From positions 2,894,316-2,958,315 of the forward strand of contig VYZI01000035.1 in NCBI GenBank assembly GCA_013397695.1: DNA of 64,000 nucleotides. Reading direction: 5' to 3'. The notes under the pieces were generated by a model that had not been told where the DNA came from, ran no database searches, and saw only the letters and a list, made by a program, of their open reading frames with translations. Positions within the stretch are counted from its first letter, which is position 1. Every line of letters starts with the position of its first letter. The position numbers were made by a program, and so were the translations under genes. This DNA is from Centropus unirufus (Eukaryota; Chordata; Aves; Cuculiformes; Centropidae). Of this stretch, positions 12,995 through 25,684 are shown piece after piece.

Positions 12995-13090
12995 CATGCC
13001 AATTCTGAAAAAAAGAGGGGAAGGGGAAGGCACTGGGAATTACAGACTAATCAGTCTCAAATTTAACCAAGGTAAAACAATGAAGATGTC
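12995..13090 (+). mobile_element. Small CR1 reverse-transcriptase fragment
   Basis: One frame reads PILKKRGEG, then GTGNYRLISL, ending around NQGKTMK. This is the start of the CR1 reverse-transcriptase domain, where the family carries a lysine-rich PIFKKG stretch followed by GNYRPVSLTS and PGKIME. About 95 bp is recognisable and both ends are lost. The surviving coding frame has no stop over this short stretch, but the element is clearly a relic. Confidence 0.6.
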
Positions 13091-13503
13091 GGTATGAGGC
13101 CTGACTAATACGGAAATAAAGAAAAACATTATCACTCTTGGCAAGCTCTGTGGAACAATGGAAAACTGAATTACTTTAACTAACTTGATGCCTCTCTTAC
13201 ATGTGATTCAGATTGATACAAATAATAGTATATATCATTAGTACATGTACGACATAATAGTACAATAGTTCACATAGTAGACTGGACACAAATTTTCCTC
13301 TGAATTTTACTTTATAGTGTAGAACCACTTATTCAAACACAATAAACAGGCTACAGTAGGTAGGTGGAATATGTTGACTATAGGTGTCTCATACTCCAGA
13401 GGGATTACACAGAACTCGGTATATGTCCCTTTCGCAGCCTGATATTTTTAGCCTTTTTCTATTTATTTAATTTCTAATTTAATAGCCTATTTCTATTATT
13501 TAA

Positions 13504-13566
13504 GAAAACAAACAAACCAACATAAAATAAAACAAAACAAAACAAAACAAAACAAAACAAAAAGAT
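13504..13566. repeat. (AAAAC)n microsatellite
   Basis: Six uninterrupted AAAAC units (13529-13558) are flanked by A/C-only sequence of the same character. The minus-strand frame across it (13500-13892) is a by-product of the repeat and not a gene. Confidence 0.9.
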
Positions 13567-15179
13567 AGAACAAAAAAACCCCATAAAATTATTACCAAAC
13601 CATATGGAAGAAATAGAAAGACTGAAGAAGTCATAAATAATGGATGAGATGGAGAGTTATGAGGATCTTTTAGTAAGTAGGGCATAAGTAAAGGCTTTTT
13701 ACACAGACATGGAAAATTCTGGATGCAGGAACAAAGAGTGAAAGCTGCCCTTCTCCAAGGGGGCTGTAGCTCTGAAGCAGTGACATGTGAGAGACACATG
13801 AATACGTATTTTCCTCCTCTCTGTATCCAGGCATCCCCTCCAGCTCTTCCCCTTGAGGATTTCTGGTATTTTCCCCCACCCAGAGGTTCCACTCAAGCAA
13901 CCTTTACTCGAGTGAGAAATGTGGTGGCGGTGGCAGCCTTAACGTACTGCAGCAGGCATGTCTATAGCACAAACCAGTGAATTGAAATGGAAACTAAACC
14001 ATAGAAAACAAGAATTAAAGTCTCATTTTTAAACCAAAGTGTAACTGATTTACACAACAACACTTCAGTGCCTGTGGCAGGCTCTCTGACAGGATCGCTT
14101 GCCATCTAAATGCTGAATTTTTTCAAAGAATTATTAGGAGTCTATGCTGTACAGGAGGTCAGGAGGACTGTATAGGACTACCTTGTCACAGACATACTTC
14201 CTTGCCTTTATAAATATGAATGATAATACCCTCTATACACCTTTTCTTAAAGTCCAGTGTAGGGAAAATATGATTATATTTTAAAATAATAAATTGCACA
14301 AAAGTAATGAAAAATAAAAAAATACAAAAAAACCAAAACTGGAACCAAGGGTAAGAAAACAAAAGGGATACAGAGATAATTCTATACTTTTTATTTTTAA
14401 AAAAAAATTCAAAACTTCTGAGCCAGTCTTTTTTTTTTCTATTAACTTCTTGACAAACAAGAGACACTCCCAGTTTTTTCCTTTATACATGGTGTCTCCC
14501 CCGGCAGCAGTACTGATGTGTTTCTGCAAAAAATATGTCAGATTTATCTACAGGGTGGCAAAACTCTGATATTCAGTGTAATAATCTGTTTCTTCATTTC
14601 ATATTAAATATTACATATATGCAATTATGGAGTCTTGTCTTAAGTTGAAGCTCTATTTTGTAATATCAGGCTACTTTTTCTATTACTTTATTTCATTATT
14701 TTGAGGGATGACCATAACTAAGACTTTTTTGCATAGTTTTTGCACTCTTTGTAAGGTTTTTTTTGAGTCAATTAGCAAAAGAATGAGGAGTTCTGAGCTG
14801 ATTAGCAGGTCCTCACAGACATTTTGGCAGCATAAATACTCATTGTGACTTTATATTTAGCTGCCTTCTGTATAATATACTTCTGTATAATATACTCTTG
14901 AAACAATAGAAATAAGTTCAATAATTAACTATTCAATATCTGTAGTATGAAATTTTTAATACAGTAGTAAAATCTACTTTAAGTGAAATCTGGGGCATGC
15001 CTCATCTAAGGATGAGTCTTAGCTATAACATCAGCAAAGCTGGGTATCAGTCTAGGTTTTTCCACTAATTGTTATCTGACATCGCCTGAGTTTCTTAGGT
15101 GAAAGCTGTGAAAGCTGGAACATTCCTTCTTCTGGAAATACAGTGACTACCCTTTCAAATCTTGTTAATGGGCCCTCAT
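13567..15179. other. Non-coding DNA, no gene seen
   Basis: No supported gene or family repeat. The only structure I noted is a perfect 15-bp tandem duplication at 14866-14895, listed separately. Confidence 0.5.
14866..14895. repeat. 15-bp perfect tandem duplication
   Basis: TTCTGTATAATATAC occurs twice head-to-tail with no mismatch. It is probably a recent local slippage event. Confidence 0.9.
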
Positions 15180-15387
15180 TGAGGTGGCTCTGTGCTGCTC
15201 TGTTTGTTATTGCGCCTCTCTTTAATAATTAGCATTCAAATTAAGTTTCTCAGAGGCCACCTCAGAGGCAACCTTAGTGTTCTCTTGCCTTTTTTCAGTT
15301 TCGTTTCCCCCTCCACAATGTAACAGGTAGGTGACAAATAGAATAACACAGCCTTTGTGTTACATGTGCAAGGCCATTAATTTGCAT
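15180..15387. promoter_or_regulatory. Candidate conserved non-coding/enhancer-like segment
   Basis: This segment stands out from its surroundings. A near-perfect inverted repeat (TGAGGTGGCTCTG at 15180-15192 against CAGAGGCCACCTCA at 15251-15264) encloses an AT-rich core containing TTTAATAATTAG. About 110 bp further on, a homeodomain-like ATTAA runs directly into a POU octamer ATTTGCAT (15380-15387). Dense homeodomain/POU sites are typical of developmental enhancers, but such motifs are also common by chance in AT-rich DNA. Conservation is not visible here, so this is a suggestion only. Confidence 0.2.
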
Positions 15388-18300
15388 CCCAGAAATGTAT
15401 GGCTTTCTAATCCATTCTTTTTTGTTGTACTGCATCTGTGATTACCCTGGAGGATAGAAAGAATGAAAAACTACCTCCCTCACCTCTCTATTACTCCAGG
15501 CAGAGAGTATCATTATCTGCCTTAGAGCGGATAGAGGGAAAGCCCTCAGGTTAGAGAAAGTACAAGCAGTGAAATAGTAGCTAAAATTCCTTTTTGGCCC
15601 TACCTCCGCACATGATATCACCAGTGTGGTTTATTTCCAGTCACAGTGTAGCAATTAACCAGGATGGTTAATTGTACATAATTGCATATAATCTGTAGTC
15701 CAACAGCTTGGACTATACTAAAATCTTTTATAATAATTGAATCTGTGCATTCTGTAGTAAAACCTCTAATCTAATATCTTCTGGTTAATTTTAATACACC
15801 CTATATCATATTCTCTGCTCTTAAACAAGACTATTCTTTCCACCTTCAAGATTATTATTTCCCCCTTCCTATTAAATTAATTAGATAGAAAATTATCAAA
15901 CCAATAGCATGCCAATAAACATTCAATATGTGAATCAATTTCTCCGATGTGGTGGGTTTTCGTCTTCTTTTGCTGGTAATTTAGCACTTGTCCTCAGCAT
16001 AGGTATGATAATTTTTCTTCTCTGTTGGAATAAATCAAGTACTTGGTTGCATCACCCTATTCCTAATTAACTAAAAGGGCAAGAAAACCAGATAAAATCA
16101 ATCTTTTATTTTTTTTTATTTTGTATGAGAAAGGAATTCAGGGGACAGCAGATTAATACCTGTGGGGAAGAGAAGTTGCATATCTTGAGATTCTGCTACA
16201 GACTTCCTTGCTGATAGTGTTTTACTTGCACTTATAATCTTGAAATCTGAAAAATTCTACACTGTGGGATATTCCAGCACTGAAAAAAAACCATGGAAAA
16301 GAAAAAATCGGTCTATAATTGCAATTTGGTGAAGCATATGAAACGATGTCTTCAAAGATCACCGTTGGTATAATGAAACAAATGTTTTGAAACTATTGAT
16401 TGAAATAGAGTATTATGCAAAGTGGCCCCCGAGGTACTTCAGTTACTTTATGTGCCCTATTACTAATGGAGAAGAGTAAGACTTAAGTTTTAGGCATGTG
16501 GCCTGAACTAGCTGTCTTTGATTACACTTACAGTTCATAGAGAGAAATATACATTTTGAATTGTTTAGAATGTCTAAGATGCTTCTTTTAGGATGACATG
16601 AGTTGCATTTGATATATAATTTTCTTTCCTGATTATGAAAGTAATCCAGGGTGGTTTAAATGCCTAAATTAAGGGAGGTGAATCCTTCAAAAAAAAAAAA
16701 AGTCAAAATGAAATTCTTTATTCTTCAGAAGTGTAAAGTTGTTTTAGATTTGTCAGAGACTTTGACAGAAGCCAGTCATTAACTAATGTTCCTGTTGGAA
16801 AGCGTGACCAACTATATTATCAGCTCTACTGTTCTCTTTCTCCCAGGGTAGCCTGGATCTAGAACAAATGGCACTAAGAGCTGAAGCTCTTATTATGGAG
16901 CTCCCCACTTGCTCAGGTAACCCTGTGGAAGTGTTCACCGAACCCTAAAATACTAATGAAATCATGGAGGAAGAACAGCTTTCTTCTAGCTTGGCTAAGC
17001 GACATTCCATACAGGCATTATATTATTATTATTGTTATTATATTACTTAGCATGCTTATAATGGAGAGACAATACAAAATCCTAATCCATCTTTCCCATC
17101 TCTTAGGGGATATAATTTCTGATTCTCAAATTATGAGACCAGAGTGAATGATATTCTGCCTCTGACATAGCAAAGTTTTGCAAAAATAGTAGTATTTTGC
17201 AAAAGAACCTCCCCTTTAACTTTTCCCATTTTCTTAACTTTGTAGTACTTTGGAAAATATAATTTTGCAAGCCTGATTCTTCATTATCCAGCTCTTGGTT
17301 ATCAATGAGGCTATACGACATTCAGTGATAGGCAAGAAGAATTCAGTGTTTTATTATTAATTTTTCTGTTTTCTAAAAGCATCAGAATGTAATTTTCACC
17401 AGATGTGTTTCAATGTTTGATATTTAAGCAGTAATGAGTAAATGTGAGCTGTGAAGCATGCAGCTGGAATGTCACTTTAATTTGTTTCTAGGTTTCCTTC
17501 TGTGACACAGTATATTACCTCTCCCCCCCCTTCCTCCATACATACCTTCTGTTCTTCTACATTTTTAATATATCATTCCATATCCTTGACTGATTAAACC
17601 ATCCTCACACCCCCACTCTTCCTCTTTGCCGTCTGTCACATTCTTCGTTTGTATCAACAAATAAGTATAAAGAGAATATAAGTTGTAACCTAGGGATTTT
17701 TATTTTTGTTTTGCTAGATAGTTGAACTTGTCTGAAACATTCTTTTTGTAAAATGAAACTTCTTATCATGCCTTTCAGCCATCATGCTGAGTGAGAGAAT
17801 CATGCATCTCTGCTGCTTCTGATTCAATAACTGCTGTTTAAAAATAGTGACTGTCCAAGTGGTTTTTAATCACTTGGCTAATGTGGCCAGAATTCAGCCA
17901 TCATATTCTGTACTTGTAAAAGTGGCTCAGAATTATGAAAATCAATTTGTAGGAAAATGTGGGATACCTATAGAGTAGCAGGTTGGGCCATGATGCAGAA
18001 AACTTGGAACAAGGGCTTTTCTGGTTGGACATAATACTAGCAGTAGGAACATTGCTGAGTCTGAAGATACGGCATATTGACTGTAGGTTCGGGAGCCAGC
18101 TTATCAATCATTTCATGAACGTGGTATTTTGATTGATACAACAGCCTCTGGACTGTGCGTGTTAGAGTCTACACTGAATAAGCACAATTTATGCAGTAAC
18201 TGGAGCAGCAAATTCATGTTGCTGTTTGTTTTTTTTCCCTTACAAAAACTGAGTATGTTTTTCACATACTGTTGTAAACTGGTACATTGCTTTTATACCT

Positions 18301-21300
18301 AAAAGAAAGGAAAAAATGAAAGAAAATCCTCACTCAAATTAGCGACATGTAAAGCATAAAATTTAACATATTCACCACAGAATGCAAAAGGCCAAAACAA
18401 GGGTCCAGATCTCATGATTCTTCTTAAATGCAAATTATTACATTTTACGGTTCTCCCTGTTGCTTACTGAAACAACAAAGGCTTCACAGCTGCCCAAGGA
18501 AAATCACAGAGATTTAAGTGTTATTTACTTTACAAATTTTTATGCTGATACAGATGGTAAGACCCTCTCTAATATTTTTATTCCTTTTCTTCATAACTTT
18601 AAATAAATGTGGTGTCTATCAAAACAATAATAAGTCTAGAGGAAGATTTCACTAGTACTAATCAATATTTTTTGAGCGATAGGAAACAGCAAAAATATGT
18701 TCCAATTCATTCTCCTGTGAACTTGGCACAGAATTTAGTGGGCAGAAAGGAAAAGTTTTCAGGCGGTAGCAATTTCATTTGAGCCCAAATGGATGCTTTC
18801 CTTTGTTTTTAAAATACCCCACCCTTCTCTTCTATTTAATACAAAATGTTGTCTGATTAAAGTTATATAACTATTTTAGCTGAAATTTTAACTGTTTGCA
18901 CAGTTTAAAAAATAAAATTGCTTATTTGAAGCAAAAACTGGATTTTTTTTCCTTCAAAAGATAGCAGAATTAATCCTGGAAATTCTTACCTTCCCTGATT
19001 ATTAACTGAACTCAATCCGTTTTCCTTTCCAGAACCATAACCATGAGAATTTTTTATGCATTAATGAAATATTACCATTTCAATCTTGACTAGCCAAGGA
19101 AACACAAATCAGCAATTATTAGAAAAACAATAATTAAAAAGCACAGTGGAAGAAAAGAGATAACCAATTCACGACAGTCCGGATCTGAGCCTTTCCACTT
19201 CATGGAGACAATCATTAGTAGCCTCAGCGGCCACGAACATAATCCTGAATTATTCCTTCCATCTTTGTCTGACAACTGAGTTGTTGTGGAAAAACTTCAT
19301 CAAAAAGTGCTTATTTTCAGTCATATCTTGGAGGGAGCAGGGAGCTAAGATTAGGAGACTAGGGCCTTCCTAGACAAGTACACACTGTGTTTGGTTTTGT
19401 ATGTAATTTTTTTCTATATCCTCTTGCATCTCTTGTTGTCTTTTTTAATGAACCTATCAGCTAGGCAGATGAAGTCAAAATAGTTTAATACAAATAGTCA
19501 AGTTTTCAAATTCTTTAGCAAGTGATACACTTCCTTAGGAACTTAGCATAAAACTTTTTTAATGGTCAGAAATGGGAAGGTTATTGACTATTTCTCATCT
19601 CCATGAAGGCATTTAAGTTTCTGCATGAGCAAGAACTGGAGAAATAAACTCACTATGACCCCCCAGGCTAAGACCTCCTGCACAATTCACACTGCATGAT
19701 CTCACCCAGAATATCTTTCAGTGAAAAAAAAACATTATGCTAAAATTTTTTTTGTTCTCAGACTGAATGCCTGTGATAGTCAGTGCACCTTGGGATATGA
19801 TGCACTTCAAGCAGCATCTAGTTCCCATAAAATAATTGAGATGTGCAGCGGTTTTTTTTTTAGTTTCAACCACCGCATTGTCATAATAATGCCACAAATA
19901 GCACCATCTCCCATCATCCAGCTTCTGATTACACCAAAATGCACTGCAGGAAGTAATCATACCATCCTTGTTAGGACCCCAATCACTACCAAGAAGATCA
20001 TTCCACATGCCAATTTATTTAGTCATATTTCAGGGAGAGATGAACTAGGTCTACTAAGGAATCAAAGAAGTCCTATGGTTCCCTAACTATACAATATAAG
20101 TTGCAGAGGTCTTAAAAGTACATATTCTGGTACTCAACATCTAATATCTGGCATACAGTCATGAGTTGCATTTGAAGCTTTTGTTTTCTTCTGCAGAAAA
20201 AAAAGACAAAGTGCTTCTATTAGCTGCCTAAGTATACAGGTTCTCAAGTAGCTCCTTATTAGATTTCCCAGCAGACTTTCTCAGAGGCCTGACGTGGCTT
20301 CTAATAAAGCTCCTCTTACACTGACTTTATGCCATTTAATTTGCACTCTCAATTCAATATTGGTTTCCTAATTTCTCAAATTAAAAAGAACTATGTTGTA
20401 GCTCACTGCTGAATTTAAACTATATGGAATTACTTAACTAAACATGTAGCTAAGGCAGTACAGTTCTCTTCACACTATGTAGCAATTTGTAAAGTCATTA
20501 CTAACGAATGAACATAGAAAGCGCGAATTATTCATTAAGTACTCTTGAAGAATCATAACATTGCAAATTCTCATACTTACTGTTAAAATAAATTTTTGGG
20601 AGAGCTGCAGTAAAGATAATTAAACTTAACCTTAACTGTTTTTCTCCTGCCATGTTTTTTTTCATACCTTTCAGAAGAAAGAGCAAGGTTTAGTTCGAAA
20701 CTAGAAGTGTTTGAATCACTGAACCTCAAGACATGAAAGGTCTGAATCTAATTTTTGTTGCATCAGACAACATGGTTCCTGGTTCCATACAATCTGCTCA
20801 GTTGAGTATTTAACACTCCAAATTTAGGACAAATACTACTGAAAAATTTCTCATTGCTATAAATGTTGGGAAATATTGATTAATGTGGCATACAGTATGG
20901 ATATTTTCAACTATTTAGAAGAAAATGCTTGTTTCTGGTCTTAAAACAGAAAACATTTTCTAGCAACAGGAAAAGGTGGTTCTATATTGCCTCATAATCA
21001 AAGAATTAAATCTACTTCAGTAAATATAAATCTAAAAATATGAGGCCAGAGCCTGATCTCTTTTGCAGTGTAAACTCACTTATACATGTATAGTGTGCTA
21101 CTCCACCATGGAACATACTAGAAAAAATGTAGGTCCATCAGGTCATGTGTATCTGTCTGAACTTAGCCATCAAAAGGAAAGTCTCCACAGTCTCTTGACC
21201 TTTAAGTTAACTCAAATATGTTTTCCAGATATAATGTAACATATCTGTGTGTAGATGTCTGCATCTAAATATGCAAAATAATTATTGCAAATTGCAGTCA

Positions 21301-24300
21301 CATCAGTTAATAACATTAAAATTTGTCATAATCTGATCTAATAATTGGAATAGTATTTTTTAACAAATTAGTGTTTTTTCTTTCATTTTGAAGTTTGTAT
21401 TTTGACTCTTACAGGCATATTAAAATATTCATTCCTTATTTCTCATGTATTAAGTGAACAGTTCTATTATACAAACTCTTTGCAACATAAATATTAAGAC
21501 TGAGGTTAATTACCTTTTCAGTGTATAATCAGAAAAGGAGTGTTTCTAGCTTTTAGTTAAAGAAAACAATCGAGTTGTTTTTTAACAGCAGGTTGATTAT
21601 TTATTCATCTGAATGATCAAAAAAATTCCCAAATATACTGAACAGGTTAGACTGTCTTCATGGAAATTTAGGTTAATCAGAAGATCTTTTAAAGTCATCA
21701 ACTCAAGTGCATACAACAAGCACAAACTGAACACAAATCAGGAAAGAAATAAATTCAAAAGCAAGCGTAATACTGAGTGACACTAAAATCTGATCCACCT
21801 TTAACAAAACCTGCCTATCATTTTGTAGAACTAATTAGAATTAAATTGATTTCTTGTTTATTTTCTTTTAATAAAAAAGGTCAATATGCATATTTTAGCA
21901 GCATTTTTGCTCATATCCACAACTGCTTTGACTTCCTTAATGTGTCCTTAAAAATTTAGTGCCTAGGACTGCCAGATCACTAAGCATCTGCTTTTAGCCC
22001 ATGATATGTGAAATACTTAGTTTTCTGAGAAGTGGCATACAGAGTCAAACAAGTGTTTTATGATGGTAGACCTATTAGCAATCCCTCCTTCCTGTAAAAG
22101 GTTGTTCCTTTTATAGTATCTTGTAGCTTTGCTTTAGAAAATTATCCCATCTTAAGTATGGCTTGACATGCCTTTGAAAATATCATTTTCCAGGTCGTGT
22201 GAAAACTTGCTTTTTAAATTTACTGTATTATGCTACTTTTAAAAGACAATAACCACCACCCTTCTTCCAACTTCCATTTGGAAAAATTTTGTCACTGTGC
22301 AAGAGTGATAGCTGAACACAAATGGTTTGTCTAAAGTTCTCTCATCCATCTTCAGAAGTATTAGTAAAGCTTTTCACCAATGACACCTGCAGCAAAATGC
22401 ATCCCTAAAGTGATATGAAGAGGTGAAATAGAGAAGACCCAAAGAAGTATCTCCTTGCCCTGTATTCACATGCTGCCTGAACATATCCCCTCAGACACTT
22501 CATCTGCTGGGTGAAGAATACCAGTATGAGAGGAGCTGTGTTTCCTCCTATCAGTACCTCAGACTGAGAGGGTTGCCCCAGGAGGACTGTTTGTGCTAGG
22601 TATACAGTTTTAATGGTACAGCAACATTTAGGATGGTGGTCAGAATGACATTTTTCATACACACTAATGACATTTGAGGCAAATTACTAGTGCATTGTAG
22701 AATTTCCTACATGATGATAGTGATTAGTGTGGTGCGGAATTTCTACACCTTCTCCTTCTGCAGAGAATTATTTTTTAAAAAATATTATTTAGGAAAATAT
22801 TATATAAGAGGACATTCTTTAGAAATACAGAACCCAGAATTACAAGATGTTAAAAGTCATACTGACGGTGTAACATTAATAAAAATCTCTGACCGTAGCC
22901 ATCTTTTCATCCTGCCCACTTCTGTGTTCACAACTTTCCAGGAATTTAAAAGTGAACAAATTAGCTATGGCATTGGTTGGCTGCAATGCAACCTGTAACC
23001 CCAAGGCATGTGTGCCACTCTGTGGTGCATCATGTCTCATTGCACTTCAGTTTAAGATGCAGAAAATTGGTAATATTTCCATAAAACTCTATGCAAAACA
23101 AAAATGTTACCCCATAGTTATTTAAAAAAGTAATGTTATACTCAGATATGCTGTTCTTTTTGCTCAGTAGATACATACTGGTTAAACATAAATTTTGGCA
23201 TATTCTACGTTATCATTCTTGTTACAGTCCTTCCTGACTCCATAAATATTCACAACTCTTTGTGCTCTTGCTTCTGTGAGGAAGAACAGACAAGGTGTGG
23301 GGTTCAAAACCTCCTGTAAGGAGTCATACAGTGATCGGAATGCCTTTATACAGTCCTGTATATCACCTATGTCTCCCATGTTTCTTCTTTTTTTCCACAA
23401 ATATAAATTCACATGTAGACATAGATATACATCAAAATTATAGAAAGCAGTGGAGGAAAATGAAATGTCAGATTTTGATATATATGATTTGATAGTAGCC
23501 ACCAGTAACTGTTATTAATTTGACAAATTGTTTCTCTTAGCAACTGTGACATAAAGGGGGAAACCTCTGTGTAAGTTCTTTGTGATAAAAGCTCCTACAA
23601 AAAAAAGGAGATTTTGTTTACCTTACTCCTTATAAGCAGGGTTAATTCCTCCAGCTTTCATAATTCTCTTGAGCTGCTCATTGCACTTCAGGCCAAAATG
23701 CATCAGATGAGAAGGCCATTTAAATGTACAGCTGTAGAATAAATTATGCTACTTTACTGTTTCTTTAATAATACTTGTTCTTTTTTTTTTCTTTTACTCA
23801 CTACTACTATTTTACATTGCATCTGGTAATGTGATTTGAGTCACTGGAAAATGAAATAATTTTTCATGCTATAATTTAACGTTTTAAAAACTCTGATACA
23901 TTAGCCTTTTTTGAAACATCCAAGGGTATTGCGCCTCTGTTCCCACAGAACTTGTCAGTTATATGCTGGTGTTTTTAGAGGAGATGAGGTGATTTTCCCC
24001 AAAGATTCTAAGGAGCAGAAAGTATCTTTGGATTGTCAAGTTCATGTAAATCCCCTCATACAGATATACATTTTAGATTTTTTAGCAATTTACAGGATAT
24101 TTGGCTACTGCAATCCCATTCTGAGTTATTGTGTATTGGAAAACCACATATTAGAAGCAGACTCATTACCTAAATGGCTTTCTTTATAATTTTTTATTCT
24201 GAATAAGGAAAACACTTAAGTTCAAGTGAATAAAGGCAAAAAAATTAGTAAACTATGAAATTTTATTCTCCATAAATTGTATCTATCCATTTGGAGAGAT

Positions 24301-25684
24301 GCCTTTTGCCTAGTTTTATGGCTTGTGTCCGTAACACCAGACAAAATAAAAATATTTGATTGATATTTTTTCTGAATAGAATTTTCATAAAATTAGACAG
24401 AAAACATCCTGTTTTCTAGGCAAATCAGGGAAGAATAGGTAGATAGAATGACAAGTCTATGCAATACAGGACATCATAACTGAGCCAAATTTGGACTCTT
24501 TACACTCCTGAGTCCACCACCTTGCTCCTTTACAACTATTTTCTATTGGCTATTTTCCTGTACAGACTGACCGTAAAAATAGCCAAGTGGCCATCAGGCT
24601 CTATAGTTTCAAGGTACTATTGCAAAAAGGTAATTTTTTCACTGATGTTAGCTGTCAATGAAGTTAATTGAGGTGAGCTAATTATAACAAATTGAACTTT
24701 ACTTCATTTCCTATTTGGAAATGACAAATAATGCAATTTTAACTTTTTTTTAATTAATGTGGATTAAATAATTTAGATCTTTTTTAAAGCCAACTCTCAT
24801 TTAATTCAAAATTTTAAGTCATTAATAAATCATTCAAGATGAAAAATTCTACTTCTTTTTTTCTCTGCTATGTAAGAATCTTTTTAAAAATTAGGTAGTG
24901 AACCCTACAGATCTTTCCTAAATATCCCTTGCAATATAAATATGTTATCAAATGTTTAATTTCTTACATTGAATGAGAAAGAGGTCCTCATAATGAAAAG
25001 TTCAATCATCATAAAAGCGGAAAATGGTGGTTTACAGTCCAATTTAATTCAGGTATTTCTAAACTTTGGATTAAAGAAAAACACAAAACTATTCCAGCTG
25101 AGTTTTGTACCTCATGCATCCTGAAAGTTAATGAAATACGGTATACTGCAAATAATTTTGTTTAATTAATGTTGCCTCCTGAGTCTGAATGTTTCCAAGT
25201 TCTTCTAGACTTTTCTGAATTCTGGGGAATTTTGGAATTGTTTAGTGGCTTCCTGAGGCAACTCTAATATTGCAGAATGACTGCAAACTAGTGATGAAGG
25301 AAATATCGGTACATCATAAAATCGATGTCATGTAACACATTTCAGAGATTTATGATGTCTATTATACTGCTTATCTCTTCCTTGCAATAGCAGAAACATT
25401 CTTTTAACAACCTGGTCTTAAGAGTTTGACACAAAACCAAAATTTAAAAATCTTCTTATGTGAATAGTTGTTCTTTAATTAAGATAGTTCAGTTTCCTAG
25501 GAGATTATTCCAAAGTGATAGAGTCTATTAATCTACCTCACAAAATCCTTTTTCTTGCAGCTGCTGGACTCTTTAAGGGTTTGTTTGTTTAAGTCCTTGG
25601 AAGTGAATGAAATGGATGAGACTTTTTCTGCCACAAACTATCCAGGAAAAAAATCCCAAACAAAATAAAACAGAGAAGTCCAAT
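15388..25684. other. Long AT-rich non-coding stretch, no gene seen
   Basis: About 10 kb without a supported gene, RNA or recognisable transposon. A short TTA-rich microsatellite lies at about 17022-17045. Overlapping open frames on opposite strands near 19718-20086 (96 and 121 codons) show no family resemblance and appear fortuitous. Very old, diverged repeats could be present below what can be recognised by eye. Confidence 0.5.

Noticed and set aside
13500..13892. 130-codon minus-strand frame ending in a hydrophobic run
   Set aside because: The hydrophobic run is encoded by the (AAAAC)n microsatellite read in antisense.
19718..20086. Overlapping frames of 96 and 121 codons on opposite strands
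   Set aside because: No recognisable motif in either, no splice or promoter context, and the termini are homopolymer-rich.
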